From Bacteroidota bacterium (GTDB taxonomy: Bacteria; Bacteroidota; Ignavibacteria; Ignavibacteriales; Ignavibacteriaceae), in the NCBI GenBank assembly GCA_023406915.1, contig JAEXTR010000123.1:1-12058 (forward strand): a stretch of 12,058 bases of DNA, in the 5' to 3' direction. How positions within the stretch are numbered: position 1 is the first letter of the stretch; every line of letters starts with the position of its first letter. The notes beneath the pieces were generated by a model. It had not been told where the DNA came from. It saw only the letters and a program-made list of their open reading frames with translations, and did not search any database. This document shows, piece after piece, positions 1-7,287 of the stretch. Made by a program: the position numbers and the translations under genes.

Positions 1-2283
1 GCGCCGTTGAGCGTGAGCTACTTCATCAACGAAACTGCAACTCTGCCTGTATTCTCGCTGGTGACCGATCCGGATAATTTTTTTAGCGATACATCGGGCA
101 TTTATGTAATAGGAACCAACGGGATAACCGGCAATTGCAGCAATAGTCCACGAAACTGGAATCAGGATTGGGTGCGGCCTGTCTCACTTACACTGTTTGA
201 GAAGGATCGTGTTTCAGGATTCACCACCGATGTCGGCGTTGGGATCTTTGGCGGTTGCTCCCGGATTTATGCAATGAAGTCACTTGCATTCTATTTTAAA
301 AGTGAATTTGGTCCGGGCAAACTGACATACCGGTTATTCCCTGACAGGGCAATAACTGAGTACAATAATTTTATTCTCCGAAGCTCAGGCCAGGATTGGT
401 GGAGGACAATGTTCAGGGATGGAATGGTTCAGACCCTGATCAGGCAAAGAACAAGTCTTGATTGCCAGGCTTACAGGCCTGCGTTGGTGTTTCTGAATGG
501 TGATTATTGGGGGATTCATAATCTTCGCGAAAAAATCAATGAACACTATATTGAATCACATTATGGAGTTTCAGAGAATAATCTGGATCTGATCGAGATC
601 AGTAAAGCAGTGTTTGCCAATCATGGAGACAGCTTAGCCTATAATGACATGATAAGCTACCTGAGCACGCATAATATGGCACAGACTGCAAATTATGAGT
701 ACATCAAATCAATCGTCGATGTTGATAATTACATCGATTATCAGATTGTACAGATTTATGCTGCAAACGGTGATTGGCCCGGTGCAAATTCAAAACTTTG
801 GCGGGAAAGGAGTCCCAATGGCAGGTGGCGCTGGATGGTGTATGATCTTGATTTCACTTTTGGGGGTAATAGTCAGGGACAGGCAACTACGAACACACTT
901 GCACAGGCTACCGCTACCAATGGTAGTTCCTGGCCTAATCCACCGTGGTCAACACTTATGTTCAGGAAACTGCTGGAGAACACCGAGTTTCGGAATGAAT
1001 TTATCCAGCGCTTTGCAGTGCATACAGCCACAACATTTGATTCACTGCATGTTCATGCGGTGATTGATAGTATTGCTGCGCTGATAGCTTCTGAAATTCC
1101 AAGGCATAAAAACCGATGGGCTCAGTCAATATCTATGGGAAGTGATTGGCAGGTCAACATCAAAGTAATGAAAGACTTTGCAACAAAAAGACCCACCAAT
1201 ACGCGCGGTCATTTTAATCAGAAGTTCGGACTACAGGGCTCATACTCCCTTACCGTAAGCAGAAATAACCAGGAATGGGGGAAAGTGCTTGCCCATGCAA
1301 TAGAACTCGACCACCAGGAAGGAACGTATATCTTTTTTAAGAACATTCCCCTGAAACTGAGGGCGCTTCCAATGCCCGGATATAGATTTGTGCGATGGGA
1401 GGGGGCAAGCACATCACAATCCGAAAGAATTGATCTGATGGCAAGTGCAAACGGATATCTGAGGGCAGTCTTTGAACCCGCCCCACTTGCGGTTACTGAT
1501 CCCGTTATTAATGAGATCAACTACAAATCTTCTCCGCTCTTTGATACAGAAGACTGGATTGAGCTCTATAATCCATTGGATACCATGCAATCACTAGCCG
1601 GGTGGCGTGTCACCGGGAACAACACAGCTCCCTTCCTGGAATTTGATTCAACCATACAGATACCAGCAAAAGGATACGTTGTTGTTTGCAGAGATACTGC
1701 AAAATTCCACGCCCTTCAATCAGAGAACCTACTCGTGACTGGCAACCTTCCTTTTGGGCTCAGCTCCAGTCAGGAATTGATCATGCTACAAGATGCGGCT
1801 GGTGTCGTAAGGGATTCTGTGAGATATTATTCTGCAAGTCCATGGGTACAAGAGCCGAATGGTACCGGTGCAACACTTTCCCTTATCAATCCACAGTCCG
1901 ATAATGCCATGGCAGATAGCTGGAAGTCATCAAAGAAATATGGTACTCCCGGCAGGTTAAACGATGTCTACACTGATGCACGGGGAGAAGAAGCCGTTCA
2001 GCCAACGGAATTTGAACTTTCACAGAATTATCCAAACCCATTTAACCCAACCACTACTATAACGTATACCATACCACAAATCTCTGGGATCTTCTCAGCA
2101 CCCACCACATTGCGGGTATTTGATATTCTCGGCAGGGAGGTGGCAACTTTGGTAAATGAGGTTAAATCAGCAGGAACGTATGAAGTGGAATTCAATGCCA
2201 TCGGGCTTCCCAGCGGTATCTATTTTTATCGCTTACAATCAGGTAAGACAACAATCGTTAAGAAAATGGTACTGTTGCGGTGA
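1..2283 (+). CDS. CotH kinase family protein with lamin-tail domain and T9SS sorting tail (5' partial)
   Basis: The frame is open from base 1, so the TTG at 7 is not a credible start and the N-terminus (signal peptide, perhaps another domain) is missing. Residues below are counted from that TTG. A CotH kinase-like region spans about 10-400: it opens with LPVFSLVTDPDNFF, continues through NGDYWGIHNLREKINE (164-179) and carries an Asp-rich motif YDLDFTFG (279-286), which fits the metal/ATP-binding part of this atypical protein kinase family. Residues about 411-490 resemble an InlB B-repeat-like beta domain (GYRFVRWEG). Residues about 499-653 look like a lamin-tail domain, beginning INEINYKSS and ending GTPGRLND. 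Residues 668-758 are a T9SS C-terminal sorting domain (SQNYPNPFNPTT, GIYFYRL, KKMVLLR). The protein is probably exported across the outer membrane and anchored on or released from the surface. CotH proteins phosphorylate Ser/Thr in spore-coat proteins; the substrate here is unknown. No clear terminator follows. Confidence 0.88.
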   Translation, partial: APLSVSYFINETATLPVFSLVTDPDNFFSDTSGIYVIGTNGITGNCSNSPRNWNQDWVRPVSLTLFEKDRVSGFTTDVGVGIFGGCSRIYAMKSLAFYFKSEFGPGKLTYRLFPDRAITEYNNFILRSSGQDWWRTMFRDGMVQTLIRQRTSLDCQAYRPALVFLNGDYWGIHNLREKINEHYIESHYGVSENNLDLIEISKAVFANHGDSLAYNDMISYLSTHNMAQTANYEYIKSIVDVDNYIDYQIVQIYAANGDWPGANSKLWRERSPNGRWRWMVYDLDFTFGGNSQGQATTNTLAQATATNGSSWPNPPWSTLMFRKLLENTEFRNEFIQRFAVHTATTFDSLHVHAVIDSIAALIASEIPRHKNRWAQSISMGSDWQVNIKVMKDFATKRPTNTRGHFNQKFGLQGSYSLTVSRNNQEWGKVLAHAIELDHQEGTYIFFKNIPLKLRALPMPGYRFVRWEGASTSQSERIDLMASANGYLRAVFEPAPLAVTDPVINEINYKSSPLFDTEDWIELYNPLDTMQSLAGWRVTGNNTAPFLEFDSTIQIPAKGYVVVCRDTAKFHALQSENLLVTGNLPFGLSSSQELIMLQDAAGVVRDSVRYYSASPWVQEPNGTGATLSLINPQSDNAMADSWKSSKKYGTPGRLNDVYTDARGEEAVQPTEFELSQNYPNPFNPTTTITYTIPQISGIFSAPTTLRVFDILGREVATLVNEVKSAGTYEVEFNAIGLPSGIYFYRLQSGKTTIVKKMVLLR

Positions 2284-2382
2284 TTTGTGGCAATTAAGAA
2301 TCGCCCCAAATTGTGCTCCTTGACTTAACCCGAAATAATAGCTAATTTTCAATGCTGAATATTTACGCAACTTGGAGAAACA
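2284..2382. promoter_or_regulatory. intergenic gap with weak Bacteroidota-type promoter candidate
   Basis: This 99-base gap separates the CotH gene from the TPR gene. A TTG at 2320-2322 followed 20 bases later by TAATTTTC (2343-2350) resembles the Bacteroidota pattern TTTG-N19-21-TAnnTTTG, with one mismatch in the second box. No convincing terminator is seen: only a 5-6 bp stem (2290-2295 with 2309-2314) without a T-run. Read-through from the CotH gene is therefore possible. Confidence 0.3.
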
Positions 2383-3543
2383 ATGAAAAGAAGATATTTA
2401 ACTATATTCGCCCTCTTATTTGTAGGACTGATGTTCTCAGGTTATCAGTGTTCATCCACTGAAATAACCTCTGCAAAGCTCTACATTCAACAGAAGAATT
2501 ATGATAAAGCTATTGAAGCACTCGAAAAGGAAATTGCAAAGAATCCAAAAAGTGATGAAGGTTTTTACTGGATGGGCGTAGCCTACAGTGAAAAAGAAGA
2601 TGTTGACAAGACGCTCGAAAATTTCAATAAGTCGCTCGGCGTCAGCAAGAAGTTTGAAAAAGAGATTACTGATTACCGTCTGAGAAACTGGGTTACCTAT
2701 TTCAACCGCAGTATCGGTTTCTACAACAAAGCTGCATCAGTGCAGGCTGATGATTCTGTAAAAGTATTTATGGAAAAATCTGCTCAGGCATCACAAACCG
2801 CTATCAAATTTATGCCAGATTCTGCTTCAACATATCTGAATCTTGCAACTGCACTTATTTACCTCCAGAAGTATGATGATGCTGCAGCAGCATTAGAAAC
2901 TTCAGTGAAGTTACAGCCTTCCGTTGAAGCTCACAGAGAATTAGGTAAACTTTATTATGATCTTGGCACTATCAAGATGGATGAGTATAAAGCAGACAAT
3001 AACCAGGCTACCAAGGATCGTGGCATGGAGTATCTGACTAATTCAATCCGAATCCTCGAAGCGGGTAAAACTCTTTATCCGACAGACCAGAAGATCATCC
3101 TGACACTGGCACAGGCTTATATCCAGGCTGATAAGATTGACATTGCGACCGCATCATTCAAAGAGCTGATCAAGTCAGAACCAGAAAACCTGACCTATCA
3201 ATACAGCTATGGACTCTTACTCCTCCAGGTGGGTGATTTTAATGAAGCTCTGAACGCCTTCAAATTTGTTGCCGGTAAGAATCCTGAGTATGAAGGAATT
3301 GATTACATCATCGGTGCAACTTATTACAATTATGGCATTGCAATCCGTGAAAAGGCTGAAAAAGAAGGTAAGGAAGATCCAGAAGCAAAGGTTAAGTTTG
3401 GCAACTCCATCCCTTACCTTGAGAAGCATCTTGAAAAGAATCCTAAAGATAAAGCTGTTTGGGTTACCATCGCAAAAGTGTATTCAATGATGGGCGAAAC
3501 CAAAAAAGCTGAAGATGCATTCAAAAAAGTTGACGAACTGTAA
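2383..3543 (+). CDS. tetratricopeptide-repeat protein, probable exported lipoprotein
   Basis: This is a 386-residue protein whose ATG is preceded by GGAG (2374-2377) at a 5-base spacing. The N-terminus has positive residues (MKRR), a hydrophobic stretch, then GYQCSS with Cys23. The residues before the Cys (G-Y-Q) depart from the canonical L-[AS]-[GA]-C lipobox, so lipidation is plausible but unproven; plain export is the alternative. The mature part is helical with several TPR units, clearest at about 27-58, 57-90, 148-180, 237-270, 271-303 and 355-386, with typical patterns such as YDKAIEALEKEIAKNPKSDEG (split as YDKAIEALEK and EIAKNPKSDEG) and YLNLATALIYLQKYDDA. TPRs bind protein partners, so an envelope scaffold role is inferred; the partner is unknown. 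The DUF3467 gene starts 8 bases after its stop, suggesting co-transcription and possible translational coupling. Confidence 0.85.
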   Translation: MKRRYLTIFALLFVGLMFSGYQCSSTEITSAKLYIQQKNYDKAIEALEKEIAKNPKSDEGFYWMGVAYSEKEDVDKTLENFNKSLGVSKKFEKEITDYRLRNWVTYFNRSIGFYNKAASVQADDSVKVFMEKSAQASQTAIKFMPDSASTYLNLATALIYLQKYDDAAAALETSVKLQPSVEAHRELGKLYYDLGTIKMDEYKADNNQATKDRGMEYLTNSIRILEAGKTLYPTDQKIILTLAQAYIQADKIDIATASFKELIKSEPENLTYQYSYGLLLLQVGDFNEALNAFKFVAGKNPEYEGIDYIIGATYYNYGIAIREKAEKEGKEDPEAKVKFGNSIPYLEKHLEKNPKDKAVWVTIAKVYSMMGETKKAEDAFKKVDEL

Positions 3544-3551
3544 TATTCAGT

Positions 3552-3875
3552 ATGCAGCAGGATAATAAAAACCAACAACCCCAACTGAATATTGAACTGG
3601 GCGAAAAAGAAGCCGAAGGCATTTACTCAAACCTTGCTATCATTACCCACTCACCGGCTGAGTTCGTGATTGATTTTACCAGGGTAGTGCCAGGTGTTCC
3701 TAAGGCTAAGGTGTACTCAAGGATCATTACTACTCCTCAGCATGCAAAGATGCTGATGCGGGCACTGAAAGAAAATATCGATAAATACGAAGCCCGTTTT
3801 GGAGAAATAAGTATTGAAATGCCGGCAGACCAGCCGTATGGATTTGCACCGCCCAAGCATGAGAAGATTAACTAG
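3552..3875 (+). CDS. DUF3467 domain-containing protein
   Basis: This is a small protein of 107 residues without signal peptide or membrane segment, so probably cytoplasmic. It matches DUF3467 by its overall pattern: a polar Gln/Asn-rich start, then YSNLAIITHSPAEFVIDF (25-42), SRIITTPQHAKMLMRALKEN (56-75) and a C-terminal IDKYEARFGEI segment. The family is widespread and its function is not established, so none is assigned. No Shine-Dalgarno sequence is visible in the 8 bases (TATTCAGT) between the preceding stop and this ATG; translation may depend on ribosomes finishing the TPR gene. It is the last gene of its unit, followed at once by a strong terminator. The pairing of a cytoplasmic DUF3467 protein with an exported TPR protein is notable but its meaning is unknown. 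Confidence 0.85.
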   Translation: MQQDNKNQQPQLNIELGEKEAEGIYSNLAIITHSPAEFVIDFTRVVPGVPKAKVYSRIITTPQHAKMLMRALKENIDKYEARFGEISIEMPADQPYGFAPPKHEKIN

Positions 3876-3883
3876 ATGCAAGC

Positions 3884-3918
3884 AAAAGCCGGGTTTACTT
3901 TCAGTACCCGGCTTTTTT
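3884..3918 (+). terminator. rho-independent terminator after the DUF3467 gene
   Basis: A perfect 11-bp inverted repeat pairs AAAAGCCGGGT (3884-3894) with ACCCGGCTTTT (3906-3916) around an 11-base loop. The right arm runs into six T residues (3913-3918). It lies 9 bases after the DUF3467 stop and should end the TPR/DUF3467 transcript. Confidence 0.9.
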
Positions 3919-3933
3919 GTTTCTTTTGGGCTT

Positions 3934-3982
3934 GATATTGAATATCTTCGGATGTTCTCCTGTTGTAATTGAGTGACAGGAG
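3934..3982. repeat. two inverted repeats in the gap before the T9SS-tailed gene
   Basis: The 221-base gap 3876-4096 holds the terminator above and, further on, two symmetric elements. GATATTGAATATC (3934-3946) is a 6+1+6 palindrome of operator size. CTCCTGT (3957-3963) pairs with ACAGGAG (3976-3982) across a 12-base loop. They could be operator or leader structure for the downstream gene, but short AT-rich palindromes arise by chance. No convincing promoter was found between 3983 and 4083. Confidence 0.3.
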
Positions 3983-4083
3983 TCAAACGTGCAACTCATC
4001 ACATTTGCTCTGTATCACTTGTTCTGCGGCTTGCTTTTCCGTAAATCTGATACAGAAGTTTTTTTTATTTTATAACCCGATGT

Positions 4084-4089
4084 GGAGGA
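4084..4089 (+). promoter_or_regulatory. ribosome-binding site that fixes the start at 4097
   Basis: GGAGGA lies 7 bases before the ATG at 4097. It falls inside the longer reading frame that could begin at GTG 4082, so it argues that the GTG is not used and that ATG 4097 is the true start, directly followed by a signal peptide. Confidence 0.75.
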
Positions 4090-4096
4090 TACTCAG

Positions 4097-5044
4097 ATGA
4101 AAAACATGTTACGTTCTTTGCTTGTTCTTACTGCTTTCCTTTTTGCAGTACCTGCAAGCGCACAGACCGATTCGATTGCCGTAGAACTGGCAATCAGTTG
4201 CACGAATGGTACTACCGTTATTGCTTTTCAGGATACCATTTTAGAAGGTGACCGCTATACCGTACAGCCTTTTACCCTGACAGGCAGCCTGGCAAGTGCG
4301 CAGCCGTTATACAATGCTCTGGTGGGATCATCCTTCCAGTTCGAGCCCGGATCACTGAATGAAAATATCAAAGTCAGGCTCAATATCTCCAATATCAACT
4401 GCGGCAACGGACTGTATAATCCGGATTCATTGCTCGGTAATCTTGTGAACTTCTTTATGTTCCTTGATATCAGGGTATATGATTTCCAGGGCATATTCCC
4501 TAAACCTTCTCCGTATAATTTCAATTCCCCAAACAATTTCCAGCTGACTATAAAGAAAACCCCTGCGTTTTATTCGTTCCTCAGTACAATTAATATTCCC
4601 CCGAGTGTACTGCTTGCTATTGTGTACTATTTAGGAAATGGACAATACTCATCACAGGGTATTAACACTGTTGTAAACAATGCTGATAGTCTTGTTATTG
4701 AGGCTGAACACTTTTCGAAATTCGCTGGCGGTGACCGTTCTGTTCTTGTTGATGTAAAAGAGGTAACCTCTTCAGTTCCACAAGCGTTTGAACTGAGCCA
4801 GAATTTCCCCAATCCGTTCAACCCAACTACGGTGATCAATTTCAGTGTGCCAGAACAGTCCTTTATTGAGTTAAAGGTGCATAACGTACTTGGCAGTGAA
4901 GTTGCAGTACTTGCATCAGGCGTTTACAGACCCGGTACTTATCAGGCAAACTTTGATGCTGCCACTCTGCCAGCTGGTATCTATTTCTATACCCTGAAGA
5001 CAGACAGATTCAGCCAGACCCGCAAAATGATTTTGCTGAAGTAA
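4097..5044 (+). CDS. secreted protein of unknown function with T9SS C-terminal sorting domain
   Basis: The product is 315 residues from ATG 4097; an in-frame GTG at 4082 would add five residues in front of the signal peptide and is disfavoured by the GGAGGA site. Residues 1-22 form a clean signal peptide ending in PASA before QTDS. The body (about 23-225) is beta-rich, has two Cys residues (35 and 102) that could form a disulfide, and matches no family I recognise. A segment near 198-210 (LVIEAEHFSKFAG) resembles the end of a small beta-sandwich module. Residues 230-315 are a T9SS sorting domain (FELSQNFPNPFNPTT, LPAGIYFYTL, RKMILLK), clearly related to that of the CotH protein at the left edge but without its short insert. 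It is probably a T9SS cargo displayed on or released from the surface. It stands alone between two terminators and is likely monocistronic. Confidence 0.85.
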   Translation: MKNMLRSLLVLTAFLFAVPASAQTDSIAVELAISCTNGTTVIAFQDTILEGDRYTVQPFTLTGSLASAQPLYNALVGSSFQFEPGSLNENIKVRLNISNINCGNGLYNPDSLLGNLVNFFMFLDIRVYDFQGIFPKPSPYNFNSPNNFQLTIKKTPAFYSFLSTINIPPSVLLAIVYYLGNGQYSSQGINTVVNNADSLVIEAEHFSKFAGGDRSVLVDVKEVTSSVPQAFELSQNFPNPFNPTTVINFSVPEQSFIELKVHNVLGSEVAVLASGVYRPGTYQANFDAATLPAGIYFYTLKTDRFSQTRKMILLK

Positions 5045-5064
5045 GTCAGCTGAAGTTTATTCCC

Positions 5065-5100
5065 AAAGAAGCCGCCCCATTAAAGGCGGCTTCTTTCATT
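5065..5100 (+). terminator. hairpin terminator after the T9SS-tailed gene
   Basis: A perfect 12-bp stem pairs AAAGAAGCCGCC (5065-5076) with GGCGGCTTCTTT (5085-5096) around an 8-base loop. The T-tract (TTCTTTCATT) is interrupted, so it is less classical than the other two terminators but very stable. It begins 20 bases after the stop codon. Confidence 0.8.
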
Positions 5101-5105
5101 ATAAG

Positions 5106-5138
5106 AAGGAAGGTAATCATTTTTTGCATACCTGCCTT
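5106..5138. repeat. second inverted repeat downstream of the terminator
   Basis: AAGGAAGGTA (5106-5115) and TACCTGCCTT (5129-5138) pair over 10 positions with one mismatch, around a 13-base loop containing a T6 run. It sits between the 5065-5100 terminator and the next promoter candidate. It may be a backup terminator element or an operator; no role can be assigned from sequence alone. Confidence 0.3.
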
Positions 5139-5178
5139 AGATAAAACATAAAAATACACTTTGAAAAGATTATTTTTT

Positions 5179-5208
5179 TAGACATCTTAAAAATGTGAGT
5201 GCTATAAC
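5179..5208 (+). promoter_or_regulatory. sigma70-like promoter for the lipoprotein/DUF5723 unit
   Basis: TAGACA (5179-5184) and TATAAC (5203-5208) are separated by 18 bases; each matches the sigma-70 consensus at five of six positions. Transcription would begin near 5214, giving a leader of roughly 20 bases that contains the GGAG site. An overlapping TAACTTTT (5205-5212) also resembles the Bacteroidota TAnnTTTG box, but without an upstream TTG at the right distance. Confidence 0.45.
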
Positions 5209-5226
5209 TTTTTCCACTTTTATTAC

Positions 5227-5230
5227 GGAG
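5227..5230 (+). promoter_or_regulatory. ribosome-binding site deciding between two adjacent ATGs
   Basis: GGAG lies 2 bases before the ATG at 5233 and 5 bases before the ATG at 5236. The second spacing matches that of the TPR gene in this window (GGAG then 5 bases), so 5236 is preferred. Confidence 0.6.
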
Positions 5231-5235
5231 CTATG

Positions 5236-7278
5236 ATGGTCAGGTTTCGATTACCGCTTCTCTTCTCTGCTCTTGTTATACTGGCACTGGCGTACACAGG
5301 TTGTGATATTAAAGAACCTGTTGCACCCAGTTATGATATGGATCTGGCAGTGCCATTGCTTGACAGGGACTACACTATCAAAAGTATGATAGAAAAAGAT
5401 ACTTCCAATCTTCGGTTTGGTCCTGGTTCATCCATAATAAATTATGTTGATGATCAGGAGATCGAAGCAACATCAGTTGAAGACAATATGAAATTCGAAG
5501 TCAGTAACTCGGTTTCAGAATTTGTGCTTGGCAATGTAACAGTTGACCCGGGTCAGGTTGAGGATGTTATCGATGTTACCCGCTGGGCAAATGTTGTACC
5601 CGGAAATGTGCAGATATTCGACCCAGTTAACAATGTTGGTGTCTCTGAAGATTTACCAAAATTCGATGAATTTGATGTTGCCACCTTTGAGGCAGGTACC
5701 TTGCAACTGTTCATTAGTAATAAGAACGGTCCTGTGGTGGTGGTGCTGAACAGAATCATCATTCGTAACCAATCAAACGATCAACCAGTATTCGTGAGGC
5801 TTACTCCACTTACCCTTCAACCAAACTCTGATACTACGTTAAGTTTTGATTGCGCTGGGGTAACACTTGAATCTGGTCTCCGGGCAGAAGTGTACTTTAC
5901 TTCTCCTGGCAGTTTGGGTATACCGGTACCCATTCCGATTGATGCAAGTACGAAACTTGTCGCAAACTTTTCTGGAATGGTGATCTCCGAAGCAACTGGT
6001 AGATTGAAATCACAGCGTGTGATTGAGAATGGCTCACTGATTGTTGATGATACAACCCGCTTTAGCGAGGTAATTATCAAGCGTGGCGGATTATCCCTGC
6101 AGATTGCAAATCCTCTTGCCTTGGCAGTGAATATGACTATCACCCTTGAAAATCTGCTCCGTCCAAACGGACAGCCATATTCTACAACAGTCAGAGTCGA
6201 TGCCAACAGTAACAAACTGTATCAGATTGTGAACCTAACTAATTTCAGGCTCGTCAGCCCGACACCTGCACTGACTCAAAACATTTATTACCGTGCTGAG
6301 GCAGTTTCCGATGCGGCAAATGTTCCTGTTACTGTGAAGAAAACTGACAAGTTTGTGATCAGCATGTTTGTGGATGATGTCAGATTGACTGAGTTTAAGG
6401 GTATCATTAAACCTACCTACTTCTCGAAGGATGCTACTGAGATTGATCTGAATCTGAAGGATATGGAAAAGTTTTTTACGTTTCAGCAGATCAACCTTCA
6501 GGATGCGCAGATAATTCTGCACATGAAACAGACCACAGATTTTGATGTGAAGTTTAAAGGCAGAATTTCCGGAACAAATCCCAATAATCAGACAGCTCAC
6601 CTGGATATCCCTGAAACGCTGATCAAACCGGATATGGATAATATTGTCGTATTACCTCCAGCTTCAGTATCGGCTTTTTTCGGTAGCTTTACCGGAAAAT
6701 TTCCTCCAACTCTTTCTGTTTCTGGCGGGGTAACGGTGAATCCGAATTATCTTACTTCGGCTGTTGGGGAGATATGGGATACAAATACTGTATCTGGTTG
6801 GGCTGAAATAGTAATACCGATGCATATTGGCATTAAAGATGGCGTGTATTCAGATACTTCTGAAACCGAGATCAGTGATGATGATTCATCCAATATCGCA
6901 AAGGGTCGCGGTGCCCAGATGACATTTGTGATTGAGAATGGTATTGCCGGTCAGGTTGAATTTACGGGTAAACTGCTTGACAAGAACAGGCAATTCCTCC
7001 TTGATATGCCTCCTGCTGGCTCTGGTGCTCCTATGCTGGTACACGGTGCACCCGTTGATGCTAATGGACGGGTTACCGGAACAGTGCGTGATAGCCTGAT
7101 CTACAATTTCTCAGAAGCAGACTTTTCGAAGATTGCTAAAGCACGCTATTTTGTTTCTAATATCAGGATCAATACATCAGCTGCAAATAACGCTCCTGTG
7201 CAGTTCTTTACCACTGACAAAATCAGGGTAAGGGCTTACGGCAGAATCAAGTATAATGTTTCACCGGAAAACGACTAG
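5236..7278 (+). CDS. large lipoprotein of unknown function, partner of the DUF5723 barrel
   Basis: The product is 680 residues from ATG 5236 (681 if the adjacent ATG 5233 is used). The N-terminus has Arg residues, a hydrophobic stretch and LAYTGC, a lipobox-like site with Gly before Cys23, so it is probably a lipoprotein. The mature region starts DIKEPVAPSYDMDLAVPL, then a long, mostly beta-strand-rich body without Cys clusters or catalytic motifs that I can identify. The pattern of alternating hydrophobic strands suggests several beta-sandwich modules. I recognise no named domain and assign no activity. It has its own promoter candidate, and its stop codon overlaps the ribosome-binding site of the downstream barrel gene. 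That strongly suggests an operon with coupled translation, and, by inference, a lipoprotein that works with the barrel at the outer membrane. Confidence 0.8.
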   Translation: MVRFRLPLLFSALVILALAYTGCDIKEPVAPSYDMDLAVPLLDRDYTIKSMIEKDTSNLRFGPGSSIINYVDDQEIEATSVEDNMKFEVSNSVSEFVLGNVTVDPGQVEDVIDVTRWANVVPGNVQIFDPVNNVGVSEDLPKFDEFDVATFEAGTLQLFISNKNGPVVVVLNRIIIRNQSNDQPVFVRLTPLTLQPNSDTTLSFDCAGVTLESGLRAEVYFTSPGSLGIPVPIPIDASTKLVANFSGMVISEATGRLKSQRVIENGSLIVDDTTRFSEVIIKRGGLSLQIANPLALAVNMTITLENLLRPNGQPYSTTVRVDANSNKLYQIVNLTNFRLVSPTPALTQNIYYRAEAVSDAANVPVTVKKTDKFVISMFVDDVRLTEFKGIIKPTYFSKDATEIDLNLKDMEKFFTFQQINLQDAQIILHMKQTTDFDVKFKGRISGTNPNNQTAHLDIPETLIKPDMDNIVVLPPASVSAFFGSFTGKFPPTLSVSGGVTVNPNYLTSAVGEIWDTNTVSGWAEIVIPMHIGIKDGVYSDTSETEISDDDSSNIAKGRGAQMTFVIENGIAGQVEFTGKLLDKNRQFLLDMPPAGSGAPMLVHGAPVDANGRVTGTVRDSLIYNFSEADFSKIAKARYFVSNIRINTSAANNAPVQFFTTDKIRVRAYGRIKYNVSPEND

Positions 7279-7281
7279 GAG
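7277..7281 (+). promoter_or_regulatory. ribosome-binding site overlapping the upstream stop codon
   Basis: AGGAG begins on the second base of the TAG stop (7276-7278) of the lipoprotein gene and lies 6 bases before the ATG at 7288. The arrangement favours translational coupling of the two genes. Confidence 0.75.
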
Positions 7282-7287
7282 CTGGCT

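Noticed and set aside
4082..4096. GTG start for the T9SS-tailed protein
   Set aside because: GGAGGA at 4084-4089 lies inside this extension at the correct distance from ATG 4097, and the signal peptide begins at 4097.
5734..5745. Run of four GTG triplets
   Set aside because: It encodes a Val run in a hydrophobic strand of the lipoprotein; too short to be a meaningful repeat tract.
5817..6215. 132-codon open frame on the minus strand inside the large lipoprotein gene
   Set aside because: It is antisense to a well-supported gene, has no ribosome-binding site evidence or recognisable domain, and its composition is that of a reverse-frame shadow.
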